A stretch of 64,000 nt of DNA from Aporrectodea caliginosa (Eukaryota; Annelida; Clitellata; Crassiclitellata; Lumbricidae). The DNA is taken from contig JACEVL010000090.1 of the NCBI GenBank assembly GCA_020284085.1, positions 277,001 through 341,000 on the forward strand. Direction: 5' to 3'. Shown here one piece after another: positions 12,003 through 24,909 of this stretch; the stretch's first letter is position 1; each line of letters opens with the position of its first letter. Position numbers and translations under genes: made by a program. The notes below the pieces were generated by a model. That model was not told where the DNA came from. It made no database searches and worked only from the letters and a program-made list of their open reading frames with translations.

Positions 12003-12804
12003 CGGTACGTGACTTTTGGGCGCGGCCGTTTTGGCGCGGCCGTTTTGGCGCCGGCCGTTTTGGCGCCGGCTGTTTAGGCGCCGGCCGTTTTGGCGCCGGA
12101 TGCTTAGGCGTCACTGTTTGGACCGACTATATGGCTTGATTACGAGTGACACTAATCCTTCCGTAATGGAATGGGAGCTGGATTGATAAAAATAATTGTT
12201 TCAATGGGAGCTGGATTGCTGAAAATAATTGTTTCAATGGGAGCTGGATTGATGAAAATAATTGTTTCAATGGGAGCTGGATTGATGAAAATAATCGTTT
12301 CAATGGGAGCTGGATTGATGAAAATTATTGTTTCAATGGGAGCTGGATTGATGAAAATAATCGTTTCAATGGGAGCTGTATTGATGAAAATAATTGTTTC
12401 AATGGGAGCTGGATTGATGAAAATAATCGTTTCAATGGGAGCTGGATTGATGAAAATTATTGTTTCAATGTGAGCTGGATTGATGAAAATAATTTCTTTT
12501 TACATCACTGGAAGCTGGATTGTTGACAGTAATCATGGACATTGGTAGACTGCCTTCTAAAGAAAAAATAATACAGCATTAAAAAGATGGTATTACTTTA
12601 CCAAATTCTATATTCATCAATCCAACTCACCACAAAAAATTGGCTATGCTACTGATATTTCTTTGCATTAAAAATAACATTATTTACTACGTTTATTAGC
12701 GCCAAAACGTCCGGCGATCAAACGAAGGGCGCCTAAACAGCCGGCGCCCAAATGCATGTGTATAAACGTTCCGGCGCCCAAACGGCCGCGCCAAAACGTC
12801 CTGC
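12003..12804. mobile_element. Arrayed-end element 1 (GGCGCCGG ends, minisatellite core)
   Basis: The left end (12003-12123) is a run of units like GGCGCCGGCCGTTTT. The right end (12697-12804) is the same in inverse orientation. Both termini start GCRGKACGT. Between them lies a 33-bp tandem array. No transposase; clear target duplication not seen because the flanks are TATA-rich. Confidence 0.72.
12171..12498. repeat. 33-bp minisatellite, about 10 units
   Basis: The unit GGAGCTGGATTGATGAAAA...TTTCAATG repeats with near identity. Because 33 is a multiple of 3 it opens a 100-codon frame repeating MGAGLMKIIVS, which is a by-product of the array. Confidence 0.95.
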
Positions 12805-13095
12805 TTATAATGTATATATGTGTATATGCATTATGAGTATAATATAATTATTTGTGTATTTATATATGTGCATAATATATGTATATATGCTTATGTATAA
12901 GCCTATATAATGTATATGAAGCCTATATAATATTATGTGTGCATGTATATATGTGTATATGTATATAATTATATGTATAAGTATATTCTTGTAGGCGTAT
13001 GGTACTTAGATTTAGGACGTGTCAGTTAGTATATAGTAAGTCTTTGACGGTGCAAGATTCACTAGTGTATATTACGATGACATAGTATCCCCAAA
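12805..13095. repeat. TATATG-rich simple sequence
   Basis: Imperfect GTATATATG repeats; no gene seen. Confidence 0.6.
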
Positions 13096-13099
13096 ACTT

Positions 13100-13255
13100 C
13101 ACGCTGGTACGGGTAAAACCGGGTATACCCGTACCCGTGATGACCCTACCCGTACCCGACCCGACCCGTGAAATGCGTACCCGACCCGTACCCGATCCGT
13201 ACCCGCGGGTACGGGTACGGGTAACCCGCGGGTACGGGTATACCCGCAGACCCCT
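13100..13255. repeat. CCCGTA-rich dispersed repeat, copy 2
   Basis: The end GCAGACCCCTAA is the inverse of the start of copy 1. The other end (AAAACTTCACG) matches the end of copy 3 in inverted sense. The palindrome ACCCGCGGGT occurs twice. Confidence 0.6.
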
Positions 13256-13261
13256 AATACC

Positions 13262-13430
13262 GTTCCACGACAACTCGTCTACTGACATTTCGCCGACAGA
13301 CATTTCGTCTACGAAATGATTTGATATTGAAGCTTTAAAATGGAAGTTGGCTTGATGAAAAAAATGTTTCCCTAAATGGAAGTGGGATTGATGAAAACAT
13401 TCCTGTATTGAAATAGAGGCAAGGTCAAAA
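13262..13430. mobile_element. Arrayed-end element 2 (CGTCTAC ends), one-ended fragment
   Basis: The start GTTCCACGACAACTCGTCTAC equals the inverted right terminus of 31069-31545 (GGTTCCGCGACAACTCGTC). The interior GGAAGTGGGATTGATGAAAAC matches that element too. The other terminus is missing. Confidence 0.6.
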
Positions 13431-13499
13431 GTGTGTACAAGGTTTTAACACAGACTAAACGTTTCTTGAACCACCTAAAACCCTTGCTGTGTTATGTCA

Positions 13500-14200
13500 T
13501 GTTATTATTATTATAGTGATATTATATTTTTGATATTATTGATGATAATGATATTATAACTCTGATATTATTCATTATCATCAATATTATTATCATGCAT
13601 TCTGAGCATCTCATCGGCCATGTCGGTCGCTGATCGACTTCTCCATCATATGGACGGGTTATTTCGTTCAAATGCAGAATTTGCTCAGCAATTTTGAACC
13701 TGTTGGGGTTTTTTGGTGATAGGCTTGCGTACCGGACGTAGTCGCCAGTTTGCCAAGGATTTTGTGTGTTTAAGGGTATTTTGTTCGCAAGTCCATGTGA
13801 CTGCGTCCTTTTGATAATTATACGGTCGAGCAGGGCCGCATTAAGGCTAGTGCGGGCCCGGGTGCTGTGATTACCTTCCAAAGGCCCCAATATGACAACC
13901 CCGGTCCAACACGCACATATTTATAAATGCGGGTCCCTCAAAACTGCGGGCCCGGGGTGCTGCAGCACCCTTTATTGCGAGCCTGCGGTCGAGCCTGAGC
14001 AATACGGACCGAGTACACCGCCTGTAGCTGAGTGTTTTCGTCTCGGTGGAGGACGATCGACGCGGGCCATTGGAGTGACCTCGACCTTCCGTCAATGGAG
14101 GTGCTTCAATCTACCGATCGACACACGACGAATTCCTTTCTCTGTACTCCTTGTGCCTCGGCGAATAGCCGGACGTGCTTCATCTTCTACCAGCGAGGGA
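13500..14200 (-). pseudogene. Degenerate minus-strand coding remnant split by a hAT MITE
   Basis: Frame 13890-13522 reads TQSHGLANKIPLNTQ, GDYVRYASLSPKNPNRFKIA and YDGEVDQRPTWPM. Removing the MITE and one target copy joins it to the frame 14095-13986 at LLRLDR. It looks like an old retroelement or host exon; the family is not recognised. Confidence 0.35.
13831..13985. mobile_element. hAT MITE, 155 bp, with 8-bp target duplication
   Basis: Ends CAGGGCCGCATTAAGG and CCTTTATTGCGAGCCTG are inverted. CGGTCGAG lies on both sides (13823-13830, 13986-13993). The interior is GGGCCCGG-rich. Confidence 0.87.
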
Positions 14201-14402
14201 CTATAATAGTCAGCATCGTCACCGTGTTTGAGAACGCTTTCACTTGTGACCGCTCTACTCTATCGACGCAACTTGGCTCAGGGACTCTGACCATTCATGC
14301 CATCTGTTAGCTTTCGACGCGAATCTGTTGGTTGGTTCCACAAGCCTCTAAGTAGGTCTCTTGAAGAGGTGCTATATAAATTCTCAACCTTATTGAATGA
14401 AT
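14201..14402 (+). mobile_element. LINE 3' end (L2-like tail) next to duplicon C
   Basis: CTCGACGCAACTTGGCT-type sequence matches 36310-36400. It ends AGGTGCTATATAAAT followed by a GAATGAAT run. Confidence 0.6.
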
Positions 14403-14617
14403 TAGTGTCTCCAGTTCGATGTCGTTGTAAGTTAAGGTGCTTAGATGTGCATGTCGTTGTCAACAAAATGATTAGCATTAATATGCTGATTCTTGCTTAT
14501 ATATTTCACGCAGTAGTTTGTTCATTTTTTCCTCTGAGGCTGTCAAACTTTAAGATGTTGCATATGATTATTATATTTCGTATAAGGTTCAACTGGAGTT
14601 TAGGTTGGTAAAATAAT

Positions 14618-14775
14618 ACCATCTTCTCAAATGTCGTACTTTACGTTGGTAAGTATAGGCAGTCTACCAATGTCCACGATAACTGTCATCAATCAAACTT
14701 CCATTTTACGCAAAGAATAATTTTCATCAATCCAACTTCCATTTTAAATTGACCATGTAAATAATTATTTACCAA
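14618..14775 (-). mobile_element. Minisatellite-core element fragment without ends
   Basis: The inverse strand carries GGAAGTTGGATTGATGAAAA twice and GGACATTGGTAGACTGCC, which also occurs in element 1 at 12537-12555. It is a private insertion in duplicon C. Confidence 0.6.
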
Positions 14776-15442
14776 CCTAAACTACAGTTTAACTTATAAT
14801 ATTGTACAGTGCAAGTGTATAGTGGATCGGTTTAGCATATTGTCAATCTTATTCTCGAGAGATGAGACACTAATGATTCTTAATGATTTAGCAGAGAACT
14901 CGCGTTACATTCACTAAAGGGCGCCATATGTAAAGCAACGGTCAGACGCCGTCTAGCGACTGAGATTAAACTGAATCGTTGTGGTTTCTAAAATTATGTT
15001 CCGTTTTAAACAGGCTGAAACTCTGCTTTGAGTGTCGAATGGAACACACTTCCATTCAGATCCTGCGCAGATTGGAAGGCAATTACGTACAATCATTAAA
15101 AGATCCTAAAGTGAATACGCTCATGCATCGGCAAACACTGCAAATTTTCCCGTTTGTTTCCAGATATTATTATATGCCCAAACTTAGGTAGGCCTATCTG
15201 CAATCAGGCAGGACGCATTGTTTAAGACGAACTGCAGTGGGCTAATGTGTGATGATGAATTCCGCCACTGATTGCACTATGTCAGTGCCAGTCCAAAGCC
15301 TACATGAAGGAGGAGGTCGACACTAATGATCTTTGTTATCACACAGTGTCGTTTTAACTGAAACTACTAACGTGTGATGGAAATCGTGATAATTTTCAAT
15401 GGTAAGGTAAGTCGACGTCGGCGGTTTTTCTGGTCGTAGCAT

Positions 15443-15496
15443 CACAGTATAAATAATTATATAATTATTTATAATTATATAATTATTTATACTGTG
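15443..15496. repeat. Perfect 25-bp-arm palindrome (tiny MITE-like insert)
   Basis: Arms of 25 bp (CACAGTATAAATAATTATAT...) with a 4-nt loop TTTA. GTAGCA lies just outside on both sides. The insert is absent from duplicon copies A and B. Confidence 0.8.
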
Positions 15497-15971
15497 GTAG
15501 CATGTCGTTAAAAACTGGAAAATAATGCGGGAAAGACTCATCCGTGTGTAAATAGCGTTGCTATAAACAAATCTGGTGAATGTGAGTGATGGCAACTATG
15601 ATCATCACGAGCTCGCTTGGAAATTGACTTTTGGGCGATCATTTAGTCATCAAGCCATCAATTAACTCTTATAGTGTCTGGCGGACCTTGCTGATGCTTA
15701 TGTTCATAGCACCAAACTGTAACTCTAATAATGTAATTAGTAACTTCAATTGCGCCAGTGTGTAAAGCACAAGGCGTCAACCGATAGCCCGTCAAAATCA
15801 AGCCGTAATCAGGTCAATATCCAGACGATCAGTCCGTTAGACAAAGACGCAGCCTGTGGTATATAGACAATACGACAGAGGTAAGTTTGAGAATGAAAGG
15901 ACTGAGCAGACAGGACATAAACAGGGAGAGAGTTCCGAAACGGAGGTCCAGCAACCGAAGCATCTCGCTCA

Positions 15972-16573
15972 CAGTGTTGGGTAAACTTACACAAGAAATG
16001 AGTTAAATCAAAACTCAACTCATGCACCTCAAAATGAGTTGAAACTCAAACTCAACTCATCCGAAGTGAAATGAGTCAACTCAAACTCAGTTGTTAAATG
16101 AGTTAACACATCAACTCACACGCCTCATACCAGCACGTTCTAATCGAATGTTGTACAAATACACAGTTACCAGGAAATGGTATCATCAGCTTATTATTAC
16201 TAGTATAACTGCTATTATTATTAATGGGATAATGGATAAATCAGGTTATTATTACTGAGTCAAAGTAAACACCACAGTCCACATGTCTCACATCTCAAAC
16301 ATGACTGGTATTAACTTTAACCAGAAGTTTTTCAAAGTTGGTGTGTGACAGCCTGTTCCGATATAAAAAAAACGGCTTGTTTCAACATCCAATATGTGCC
16401 GAGTGATTTGAGTTTAAAATAATTGAGTTATAACTCAAACTCACAGAAAATATGAGTTAAATCAAACTCGTAACTCACACTCTTTAAGGTGAGTTAACTC
16501 AAACTCATAAATCACAGCAAGTGAGTTAACTCATGAGTTTAAACTCATCTGAGTTAGCTCATACCCAACACTG
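15972..16573. mobile_element. Nonautonomous hAT, 602 bp
   Basis: Ends CAGTGTTGGGTA and TACCCAACACTG are perfect inverted repeats. Target duplication CTCGCTCA at 15964-15971 and 16574-16581. The subterminal zones are dense in GAGTTAACTCA-type repeats. Confidence 0.93.
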
Positions 16574-16639
16574 CTCGCTCACCATCAACAGTTCTTGATT
16601 GAGGTATGACCACAGAGAGATAATCTGACGACCTCGTTG

Positions 16640-17292
16640 AATGATAAGTCTTTGGAACAAGAACTAATTTTGAGCAAGAGTTCAAGGTTTTAGAAACCAT
16701 TAGCTCTATTGAAACTAAATCTTTACTATACAGTCACGCGGACAATGTGAAAAGATACTGAAAATGCCTTCAATAGGATGGTTTCGATGGTTTCATGCGC
16801 TTGGTTTCATTCGATGGGCGTCTATCGACTTCTTAAAGCGTCAGATCCATCTTAAACGGATGGAGAAGGGATTGACGAATTTCATTGCGTCTCTACTCCT
16901 AAGACGCGTTCCTAACCTCTAACTTTCGTTATAATTTTCCACTTCCAATTGTTTATAAATATTTCATAGCTATAACAACTTGTAAGATAGATAGCCTACT
17001 GAAGACATTTTAATTAAAACATTAGACAGTTATCTAGGTAAGAAAAAACCGAAAGAAATTCGTTATTGAAATAATAATATGAAACTTAAAATTGAATTTA
17101 AAATGCAGATAAAGTAACTTTAACAAAATCAATTTCTTTGCTCTTTTTAAATATAAACCTCAATGCAATCCAGCATTAGGTCATTTACAGTCCTGTCTGA
17201 TTAAGGTACTTGTCTCTTGATAGAGCTGATGCAAAACGAAAAGTGCATGGTATCGTATTGGCGATGGCGCGCAGTAGACGATTCACACGATG
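16640..17292 (-). other. 3' flank / probable 3'UTR of peptide gene 1, homologous to 25600-26241
   Basis: No open coding region is convincing here. The segment aligns in patches with 25600-26241 downstream of paralog 2, for example CAATGTGAAAAGATA and CTTAAACGGATGGA, and the tract ATGCAATCCAGCATTAGG. It is probably 3'UTR plus flank that was duplicated with the gene. A matching polyadenylation signal was not pinned down. Confidence 0.45.
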
Positions 17293-20200
17293 CTAGAAGG
17301 TGCAACGAAATCCGCATTGCGTCTTACAGGATCGCGCTCGCTTTCCAATGACAACATCCTCAGCTAAAAACGGAACAAGCGGAATCGAACTTACTATGAT
17401 AACTGTAGCCTTTTAGACTAGTGAATGAATGTACTAGAACATACAGAGCTTTTAAGACACGTCTGAATGGAGTTAAAGTTAGATTTTTGAAATAAGCCAA
17501 TAGAATATTGTTGGCAGTAATGTATGCAAATGAATGTCCATTTTCATTACCTTAAGCTTAAAACGAAATCCCACACCTAAAATAATAGCTCCCTACGCTT
17601 GGCGACATCAAAGTAACCATTTTTTCCGTCAAAGAGTTGGAGCTGAATGCGAACCAGAGAGTTGCTTAAATAACTCAAGCGCGAACACAGTGTAGATATT
17701 TCAACGTTTTTCAGCGTCACATCAACCCATCAACTTGCCACCCGCTTGATGTGTTAAAACGTGAATCCACTGATAAATCACAGTTAGTTTGCATACGTAT
17801 ATAGCCTATGCACTAATATACTATATAATTATAATATATGTATTTCCAAACCTTAGGGTGCTACCTACTTGGTTTTATCAATACTGGATTCAATTACCAG
17901 TTGCATTTTAAAGTCTTTGCATATTCCAACAAAAACCGCTTTCATAATGCGCACAAAGAAAAACGGACAAATAGGTTCGACATTTAAGAGCCAATAGCTT
18001 TTCATATAATCAAATATTTACCTGCGTCACTGTCGTTTGCGTCAAGCTCTCTCAAAGTCCTTTGTTCTTTCAGCCATCCGAGATAATCCTCGAATGCTAG
18101 AGAACTGCCTTCCGGTTGAATATTCTTCCACTCTCTATACAGACTTTGTAGTTCTCCATTGTCTCGTCCTTTCAAACATAACAAAAACAACCATTCTTAA
18201 TAATTTGTTGGCTTTCTTTTAAACGTAACAGCAACAACGTTTAATGTCAAGGTTAATCAGACCTTTCTAGCATCAATCTTTAATCACTCCATGGCTTGTA
18301 ATCACACAAAAGTCATATTTTTTGTCGGTGCAAGGAGCTTCACAACAAGTCCTATGTAAGTTTGGTACCTGAAACTTCAGCGTACAATATCAATTTTCAT
18401 GTGATCCAGTTATTGTCAAGAATTAAGGTATAAGCGAAGCATCTTTCAAATATTCTATGAGGTATGTAGGCCTACGACATTGTACTCATGCAATAATATT
18501 GGTTATTTGTAATGATAAGTCATTATTTATATTAGGCCTCTTCAAGAAGCGTCAACAAAATTGCTCCCCAGTAGTAGTTAAATTATACAATAAACGCAAA
18601 TCAGCTAATCTCTTCGGCCTTAATAAAATCAATGGGTAAGAACAATCGGCAGTATAAAAAGTACTTAAAAACTCGAGGATTAAACAATGAAAATTTCGTT
18701 AAATACAACACATAATTATAGGAAAAAGCTGACAGGACTATTAAGAGCTGCTGAAAAGAATTATCATGCTGAAAAGTTGGAATACCATAAATCCAAGATA
18801 TACATATTACATAAGACATGGCAAACTATCAACACAGTAGTCCTACTTGGAAGGAAGTCTAAAAGAAGTATCATTGTTGAAATTCTCCACAATAATACTT
18901 GTATCAATGATTCAAAATCAATTGCAGATGTTTTCAACAACTACTTCAATAAAATTGACCCTCAATTGGCCTCTAATATTCCCCCTAATACTACGACTCA
19001 TGCAAAATATCTAGCGTTAAAATCTAGTAAGTCTTTTTTCTTTAATCCAGTAACACTTCATGAGGTCACGGACATAATTGCATTACTGAAAAACTCCCGA
19101 TGAAATATCTACTGATATTCTGAAGCTATGCCCCAATGAAGTCCACATTATATTGGCAGAAATCTTCAATCATTCCCTGGAGCAAGGAATATTTTCTCAA
19201 CACCTGAAAATAGGAAAAATAACTCCAAGTTTTAAGACTGGGGATAAACAAAAAGTATCCAATTATAGACCAATATTTGTTTTATCACGATTTGCAAAAT
19301 ATTGGAAAAAATTGTTCAAAACAGACTGACTCATTTTATTGATGAAGAAAAAAATAATCAATGATAATCAATTTAGCTTTAGAAAGAATTTATCAGCTGA
19401 ACTGGTTATTCATGAATTGACAGATAAGATTAGTAGAGCCATAGACGATCATAAAATTACAAAGGTAATTTTCTTAGACCTATCAAAGGCCTTTGTTACG
19501 GTCGACCCCTACATCCTTCTGGATTAGTTAAAATGTTGTGTTATAAGAAGTAGGCCTACTCCTCTAACATGGTTTAAAAGCTAGTTAACAAATAGAGTTC
19601 AGTATGTTTCACTAGACAATGAATCTCTTGGTTAGATGTGGTGTTCCCCAAGGTTCTCTACTGGGGCCATTACTTTTTATGCTATATATAAATTACCTCC
19701 GAGCAGTAGCTGATATAGACTTAATAATGTTTGCAGATGATACAAAAAGTTTTGCAACTGGCTTATGTAAAACTGTTAAACTGAACCGGGTTCTTATACT
19801 TTAAAAAACTGCATTACATGCCATCCACACTATATTGCCCATGATAGTAATCCGATTTTTTGTTCATTGAAAATTCTTAAAGTATAGGCGAAGAGAATCC
19901 ACGTACGAATTTCCGGTAGTAAGAGCAGAGACCAAGGAATACTTGCACCTCTCTCAATCTCTCCGGAATGGGCCAGGTTGACACTTCGGATATCTTCGGC
20001 GTATCCACCGCTACCCCCATCGGACGAAATAATGTGTCCCATAAATTGTACCCTCCGACGCTATGATTTAGCAAAAACTGCAATACTTGTCTTAATGCAC
20101 AAATCTAGAAATAATACCCTCCCCATAAGTTTCAAACCAACTTCCAATATACGTCCTAAATTCATTCCTTTTGTACCAGAGGGGCAGAGAAATATGCAAT

Positions 20201-21178
20201 CCCTTATTCCAGAACAATATGTAGATCAAATAGTCTTCAAGTAATCGACCCTCGTTTGTGGAATTCACTACCACACACACTACACGCAATTATAACACCG
20301 CAACTCTTTAAATCTAAGTTGAAAGACTTCCTCATAATGGATTATGGAAAAGATTCAAGCAAACTGGCTTTCTGTTCATCTTCTCTCCATTCCTACCACT
20401 AGCTTGTCTCTCGTTCTTTCCTCCATTCCATTACCCTGGTCTTCCGTTCTTTCTTCCCTTCCACTCTTCTGACTTTCTTATACATAACGTATGCGGTGTT
20501 TAAACACCTTTTGGTAATGTTGATAGAGTAGCACATGCAAAGTAATTTTACTGTTAAGTGATAGTACTTTGAAATTGTGTTACTGACTTATGAAAGATGG
20601 GGTCATTGTCTTTAAGCACTAGCTTTTTGACTCCAGTCACTAAAACTCCCAAACATCTCCACATAACCTCTCTTCTCAAATCACTTCATTGGCTAAAAGT
20701 CCCTCAGCGCATCGATTACAAAAATGTATCTATTTCCAACAACGCCATTTAAACCACTCAACAGTCTTACATTCACCAGCTATTCACCATCCGACCGTCC
20801 AGATCTACTCGCTCATCATCATAATTAGCCATACTGGCAACTGTTATTGTTCACCTACAGCATTTTGCCTATTGTATTAAAGAAATAAACGAAAATACAT
20901 ACATACATATCTTTCTCTATCTCGGCCTCCTCTCTGAAATTTTGCAACCGCTTATTAGTCTAGGCTGAACCGGCTGTTTGGAATGAACTCTTAAAAGACC
21001 TCCATCAGTTGGCTCATCCTTATAACTCACCTGTTATGCAATTGATTTGTCACTGTCTGCTATCTGATCAGTTCTCCACAGAAGATATCTTCTATCATAT
21101 AGCACTAGACCACGGAACGTTAAAGAAACCGTAGCTTAACCGATTGCGGTATGACCCTGAGATCTACTAAACGAATAC

Positions 21179-21220
<42 letters not shown>

Positions 21221-21535
21221 TGTGCAAGTACCTGTCTTTGCTGATTTAGTATATCAAACGAAACAACACAGTAGTATAGGAATCATGAGCAACTATTTAT
21301 GATTGATTTTATTCTGAATTACTATAAACTGAACGTACAATACGGACATAAATAAAAATTAATGCATGAGAATAGATAGATGGAAATGACAAAGATATTT
21401 CTTATACCTTGATTTGTAAGAATATAATATCCTCTTACCGAGCTCGGTAAATTCTGCGTCAGGTTCGATTGGACTCGCGAGAGAGCAGCTCATCAACACC
21501 AGACCAAACACCAACACCAATGACAGACGAACCAT
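17293..21535 (-). CDS. Predicted secreted Cys-containing prepropeptide, paralog 1 (3 exons)
   Basis: I assembled three exons by splice logic. Exon 1 is 21439-21535: the ATG is at 21535, a hydrophobic signal peptide (MVRLSLVLVFGLVLMSCSLA) follows, and the exon ends at a GTAAGAGG donor. Exon 2 is 18022-18168: an AAAG acceptor, an acidic propeptide rich in Glu and Asp, and a GTAAAT donor. Exon 3 is 17293-17363: a TTTTTAG acceptor and a TAG stop. All junctions are phase 1 and the sum is 315 nt (104 residues plus stop). Exon 3 encodes AEDVVIGKRAR followed by a short basic tail with three cysteines (C-x3-C-x3-C). Gly-Lys-Arg is a furin/convertase-type site and could also allow amidation of the upstream peptide. 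Intron 1 (about 3.3 kb) is filled with LINE and gypsy fragments. The paralog at 26.2-27.6 kb has the same exon phases. I infer a processed antimicrobial-like or signalling peptide. The family is not recognised and function is unproven. Confidence 0.75.
18590..20500 (+). mobile_element. LINE RT copy in intron 1 of peptide gene 1
   Basis: Successive frames give NYHAEKLEYHKSKIYILHKT, IFLDLSKAFVTVD (RT box A), GVPQGSLLGPLLFMLYIN and MFADDTK (box C), ending near DPRLWNSLPHTLH and FKSKLKDFL. It is 5'-truncated with several stops and is interrupted by a gypsy fragment. Confidence 0.75.
19840..20075 (-). mobile_element. Ty3/gypsy RT fragment inside the LINE
   Basis: Minus-strand frames with one shift read MGHIISSDG and then KISEVSTWPIPERLREVQVF and LGLCSYYRKFVRGFS, the RT to RNase H junction of gypsy elements. 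No LTRs seen. Confidence 0.75.
20600..20910 (+). mobile_element. LINE 3' end with AATAAACGAAAAT tail
   Basis: LLKSLHWLKVPQRIDYK is the LINE C-terminal RT motif. The 3' end AATAAACGAA (20884-20893) is followed by ACAT repeats. Confidence 0.65.
20911..21436. other. Rest of intron 1: LINE-like debris and an AT microsatellite
   Basis: CCTCCTCTCTGAAATTTTG onward looks like decayed LINE sequence. A pure (AT)n run is at about 21181-21219. The rest is unique. Confidence 0.4.
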
Positions 21536-21584
21536 CTTTCTGCTGTCTGTGATAAAGATAGAGAAATGCGTCAGGTCAGAGTAG

Positions 21585-21640
21585 TTGAAAACTATATAGA
21601 CCTACGACTGCGTCCTTTCATTTATAGAAAAGCAAGTGCG
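21585..21640 (-). promoter_or_regulatory. Core promoter of peptide gene 1 (TATA box)
   Basis: On the minus strand CTATAAATG lies at about 21619-21627, roughly 85 nt before the ATG. The segment aligns closely with the same region of the paralog, where the TATA box is at about 27679-27686. Transcription start is expected near 21590-21597. The homology continues upstream to about 22140 (paralog to about 28180), so several hundred bases of promoter were duplicated with the gene. Confidence 0.6.
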
Positions 21641-22144
21641 GTCGCCCAACTTCTGATTTACTGCTCATGTCTGGCATGAAGTGTCTGGTGGATCGGAGAT
21701 TGTCATTTTTCATTTGTTTGGTGATAGATATATGCTTGACATTTTATGACTTTGAAAGTAACTCAACCACGGTGGTCCCAGTAACGATAAGATAATTTAT
21801 TGCCGAAATTAATATCAAACATGACTACTCCCGAACGACTATAAACTGATTTATACTATAATCTATAAATTATAAACGCATGACATAGAAGTGGCTTTGA
21901 TGGCGTTCTATTGAAGTACTAATATTTCAAAATGGCTTTGATTGGTTTTTTAACCACTATCGGTTGTTTCAATTGCTAGAGAAAACCAAAATATATTGGT
22001 CAAATTAAAACGCCTTTGCAATGACATTGTGCAGATAACGAATTTACAATGACTCACGCACATCAAACGACAGGACAGATTTATAGTCGATGTCGAAGAC
22101 TAACTGACAAGATAGGTTCTATAGTGATTCATTACACCATAAAC

Positions 22145-22713
22145 AATTAAACATGCATTATGTACAAGCAGTGGGAGGAACCCCAAAAGCAAGTTCACGT
22201 GTAGGATGTAGGAAGCCTCTATTACACAATCTTTATTGGGATTCATAGGTCCTGTTATGTGGAATCTCAAGCAGATATACAGAGCCTGTTGGAATAGTTT
22301 TCATATTTTTTATATTTTTCATTTAGTCATTTAAAGCTCTGAACGCTGTACACCCATCTTGCTTTTACTTTCAACTACCCATCTAATGCGTGTGTCTTGA
22401 TAGGTTTCCTCTCTCGTGTGTCTCACTTATTTTCATATAGTTTCTGGCTTTCACTCATTTATTCTCCTGATTTCACGCATTTGGTGCCTTGAGCTCACTA
22501 TTATACAAATCTATTTATGACCCTTTAATACCAAAACCACACTCAACAGAGTCTTTTCTTCTGGCCATGTTCCACTGTTCACATGACATTGTGTACGGGA
22601 CTTGTTTGTAACTATGTTCCATTTTCAATCCAAAGCAAACTTGAAAATTAAATTAGCGCCCTAACGTTGCCCACACTGTCGGTGGGAAAATCGGACAGCG
22701 AGGGAGAATATGT
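22145..22713. other. No gene recognised
   Basis: Pyrimidine-rich, possibly a decayed retroelement; nothing identifiable on either strand. Confidence 0.4.
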
Positions 22714-22939
22714 GCAACCCGCAGTGTTGGATACTTACTTTTTAAAAGCAATCAGTTTCGGTACATGCAGCTAGTTACTGAACTGCAGAAAGTAGCTAGT
22801 TACTGATTACTTTTTAAAGTAACTAGTTACTGATTATAGTTACTTGTTCACAGCAATTGAAGCTACTTTTAGTTACAACACACAAATGTTAAAGTCCAAT
22901 TTCGTTGCATCAGTCTTTTGGCGTGTAATCAGCAGGGTA

Positions 22940-23565
<626 letters not shown>

Positions 23566-23969
23566 CATGCTCTGTACTTAAAAGCCATATGTAGAGGTCT
23601 CTATTGCATGTTCCATGTCCATCAAAGAATGGTACGCCAGGATCGCAAAAAATATTACGCTATGGTTTAAGCGCAATTATTCGCCTACACCTGTATCTGG
23701 CTCAAACTTAATAATTTTCAAGTAACTGAGAAGAAACTATTTTTCTTTAGTTACCGTCTACTCGTAAAAGTAAGCAATGTGACTAATCACTTCTTGAAAA
23801 AGTAACTAGTTACTGTATTAGTTATCAAGAAATAGTAATTAGTTAGAGTAACGCGTTACAAGTAACTAGTAACGCACAACACTGGCAACCCGGCGACTTA
23901 TATTGCAAACATCGTATCTTTGACCGCTTATGTGGCTTTATCTGGTTGTTAGTGTTTTTTTCTAAGCGC

Positions 23970-24905
23970 ATCCATCCATCCATCCATCCATCCATCCATC
24001 CATCCATCCATCCATCCATCTATCCATCCATCCATCCATCCATCCATCCATCCATCCATCCATCCATCATCCATCCATCCATCCATCTATCCATCTATCC
24101 ATCATCTATCTATCTATCTATCCATCCATCCATCCATTCATCCATCTATTATCTAATCCATCTATCATCTATTCCTATCCATCTATCTCATTCATCCATC
24201 TTATTAATCTAACTGTCCATCTATCTATCTATCCATCTATCTCATCCATCTTTCCATTCATCCATCATCTATCTATCCAGTAGCATCTCATCATCATTCA
24301 TCCATCCATCTATCTATCAATAATCAATTCATATCATCTATTCATCAATCTATCAATTCCCATTCATCTATATTTTATCAATTCATCTATTCCATATTCA
24401 TCTTATCCATGCCATTCATCTATCCATTCATCCAATTATCCATTCATCCATCCATTCCATCCATCCATCAATTCATCCATCCATCCATCCATCCATCCAT
24501 CCATATCCATCCATCCATCCATCCATCCATCCATCGTGCATTCATCATCCATCTATCCATTCATCCATTCATTCATCTATTTATCCATCCATCCATCCAT
24601 CCATCCATCATCCATCCATCCATCCATCCATCCATCCATCCATCCATCCATCCATCCATCCATCCATCCATCCATCCATCCATCCATCCATCCATCCATC
24701 CATCCATCCATCCATCCATCCATCCATCCATCCATCCATCCATCCATCCATCCATCCATCCATCCATCCATCCAAACCATCCATCCATCCATCAATCTCA
24801 TCCATCCGTCATCAACCCCTGCATCGATACATCCATTCTTCCATTCTTCCATCCATACATCCATCCATCATCCCATCCATACATCCATCCATACATCCAC
24901 TGCTT
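23970..24905. repeat. CCAT microsatellite, about 0.94 kb
   Basis: Near-continuous CCAT/CTAT, purest at 24585-24775. All long Ile-His-Pro-Ser frames are artefacts. Confidence 0.97.
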
Positions 24906-24909
24906 TTTT

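Larger units (their letters stand above)
14403..15971. repeat. Duplicon copy C (divergent, internally deleted)
   Basis: It aligns with copy A at the start (TCGATGTCGTTGTA, TCAACAAAATGAT) and from TATTTCACGCAGTAG onward to 15880. It lacks the middle 1.6 kb, including SINE-R. It carries two private insertions: a minisatellite-core fragment (14618-14775) and a 54-bp perfect palindrome (15443-15496). It continues after the hAT element, at 16582-16640, into the 3' flank of peptide gene 1. Confidence 0.65.

Noticed and set aside
12011..12123. CRISPR-like array of short GC-rich repeats
   Set aside because: Units are contiguous without unique spacers, mirrored at the other end, and the genome is eukaryotic.
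12171..12473. 100-codon repetitive protein (MGAGLMKIIVS repeats)
   Set aside because: The 33-bp unit is a multiple of three; the array belongs to a noncoding element with arrayed ends.
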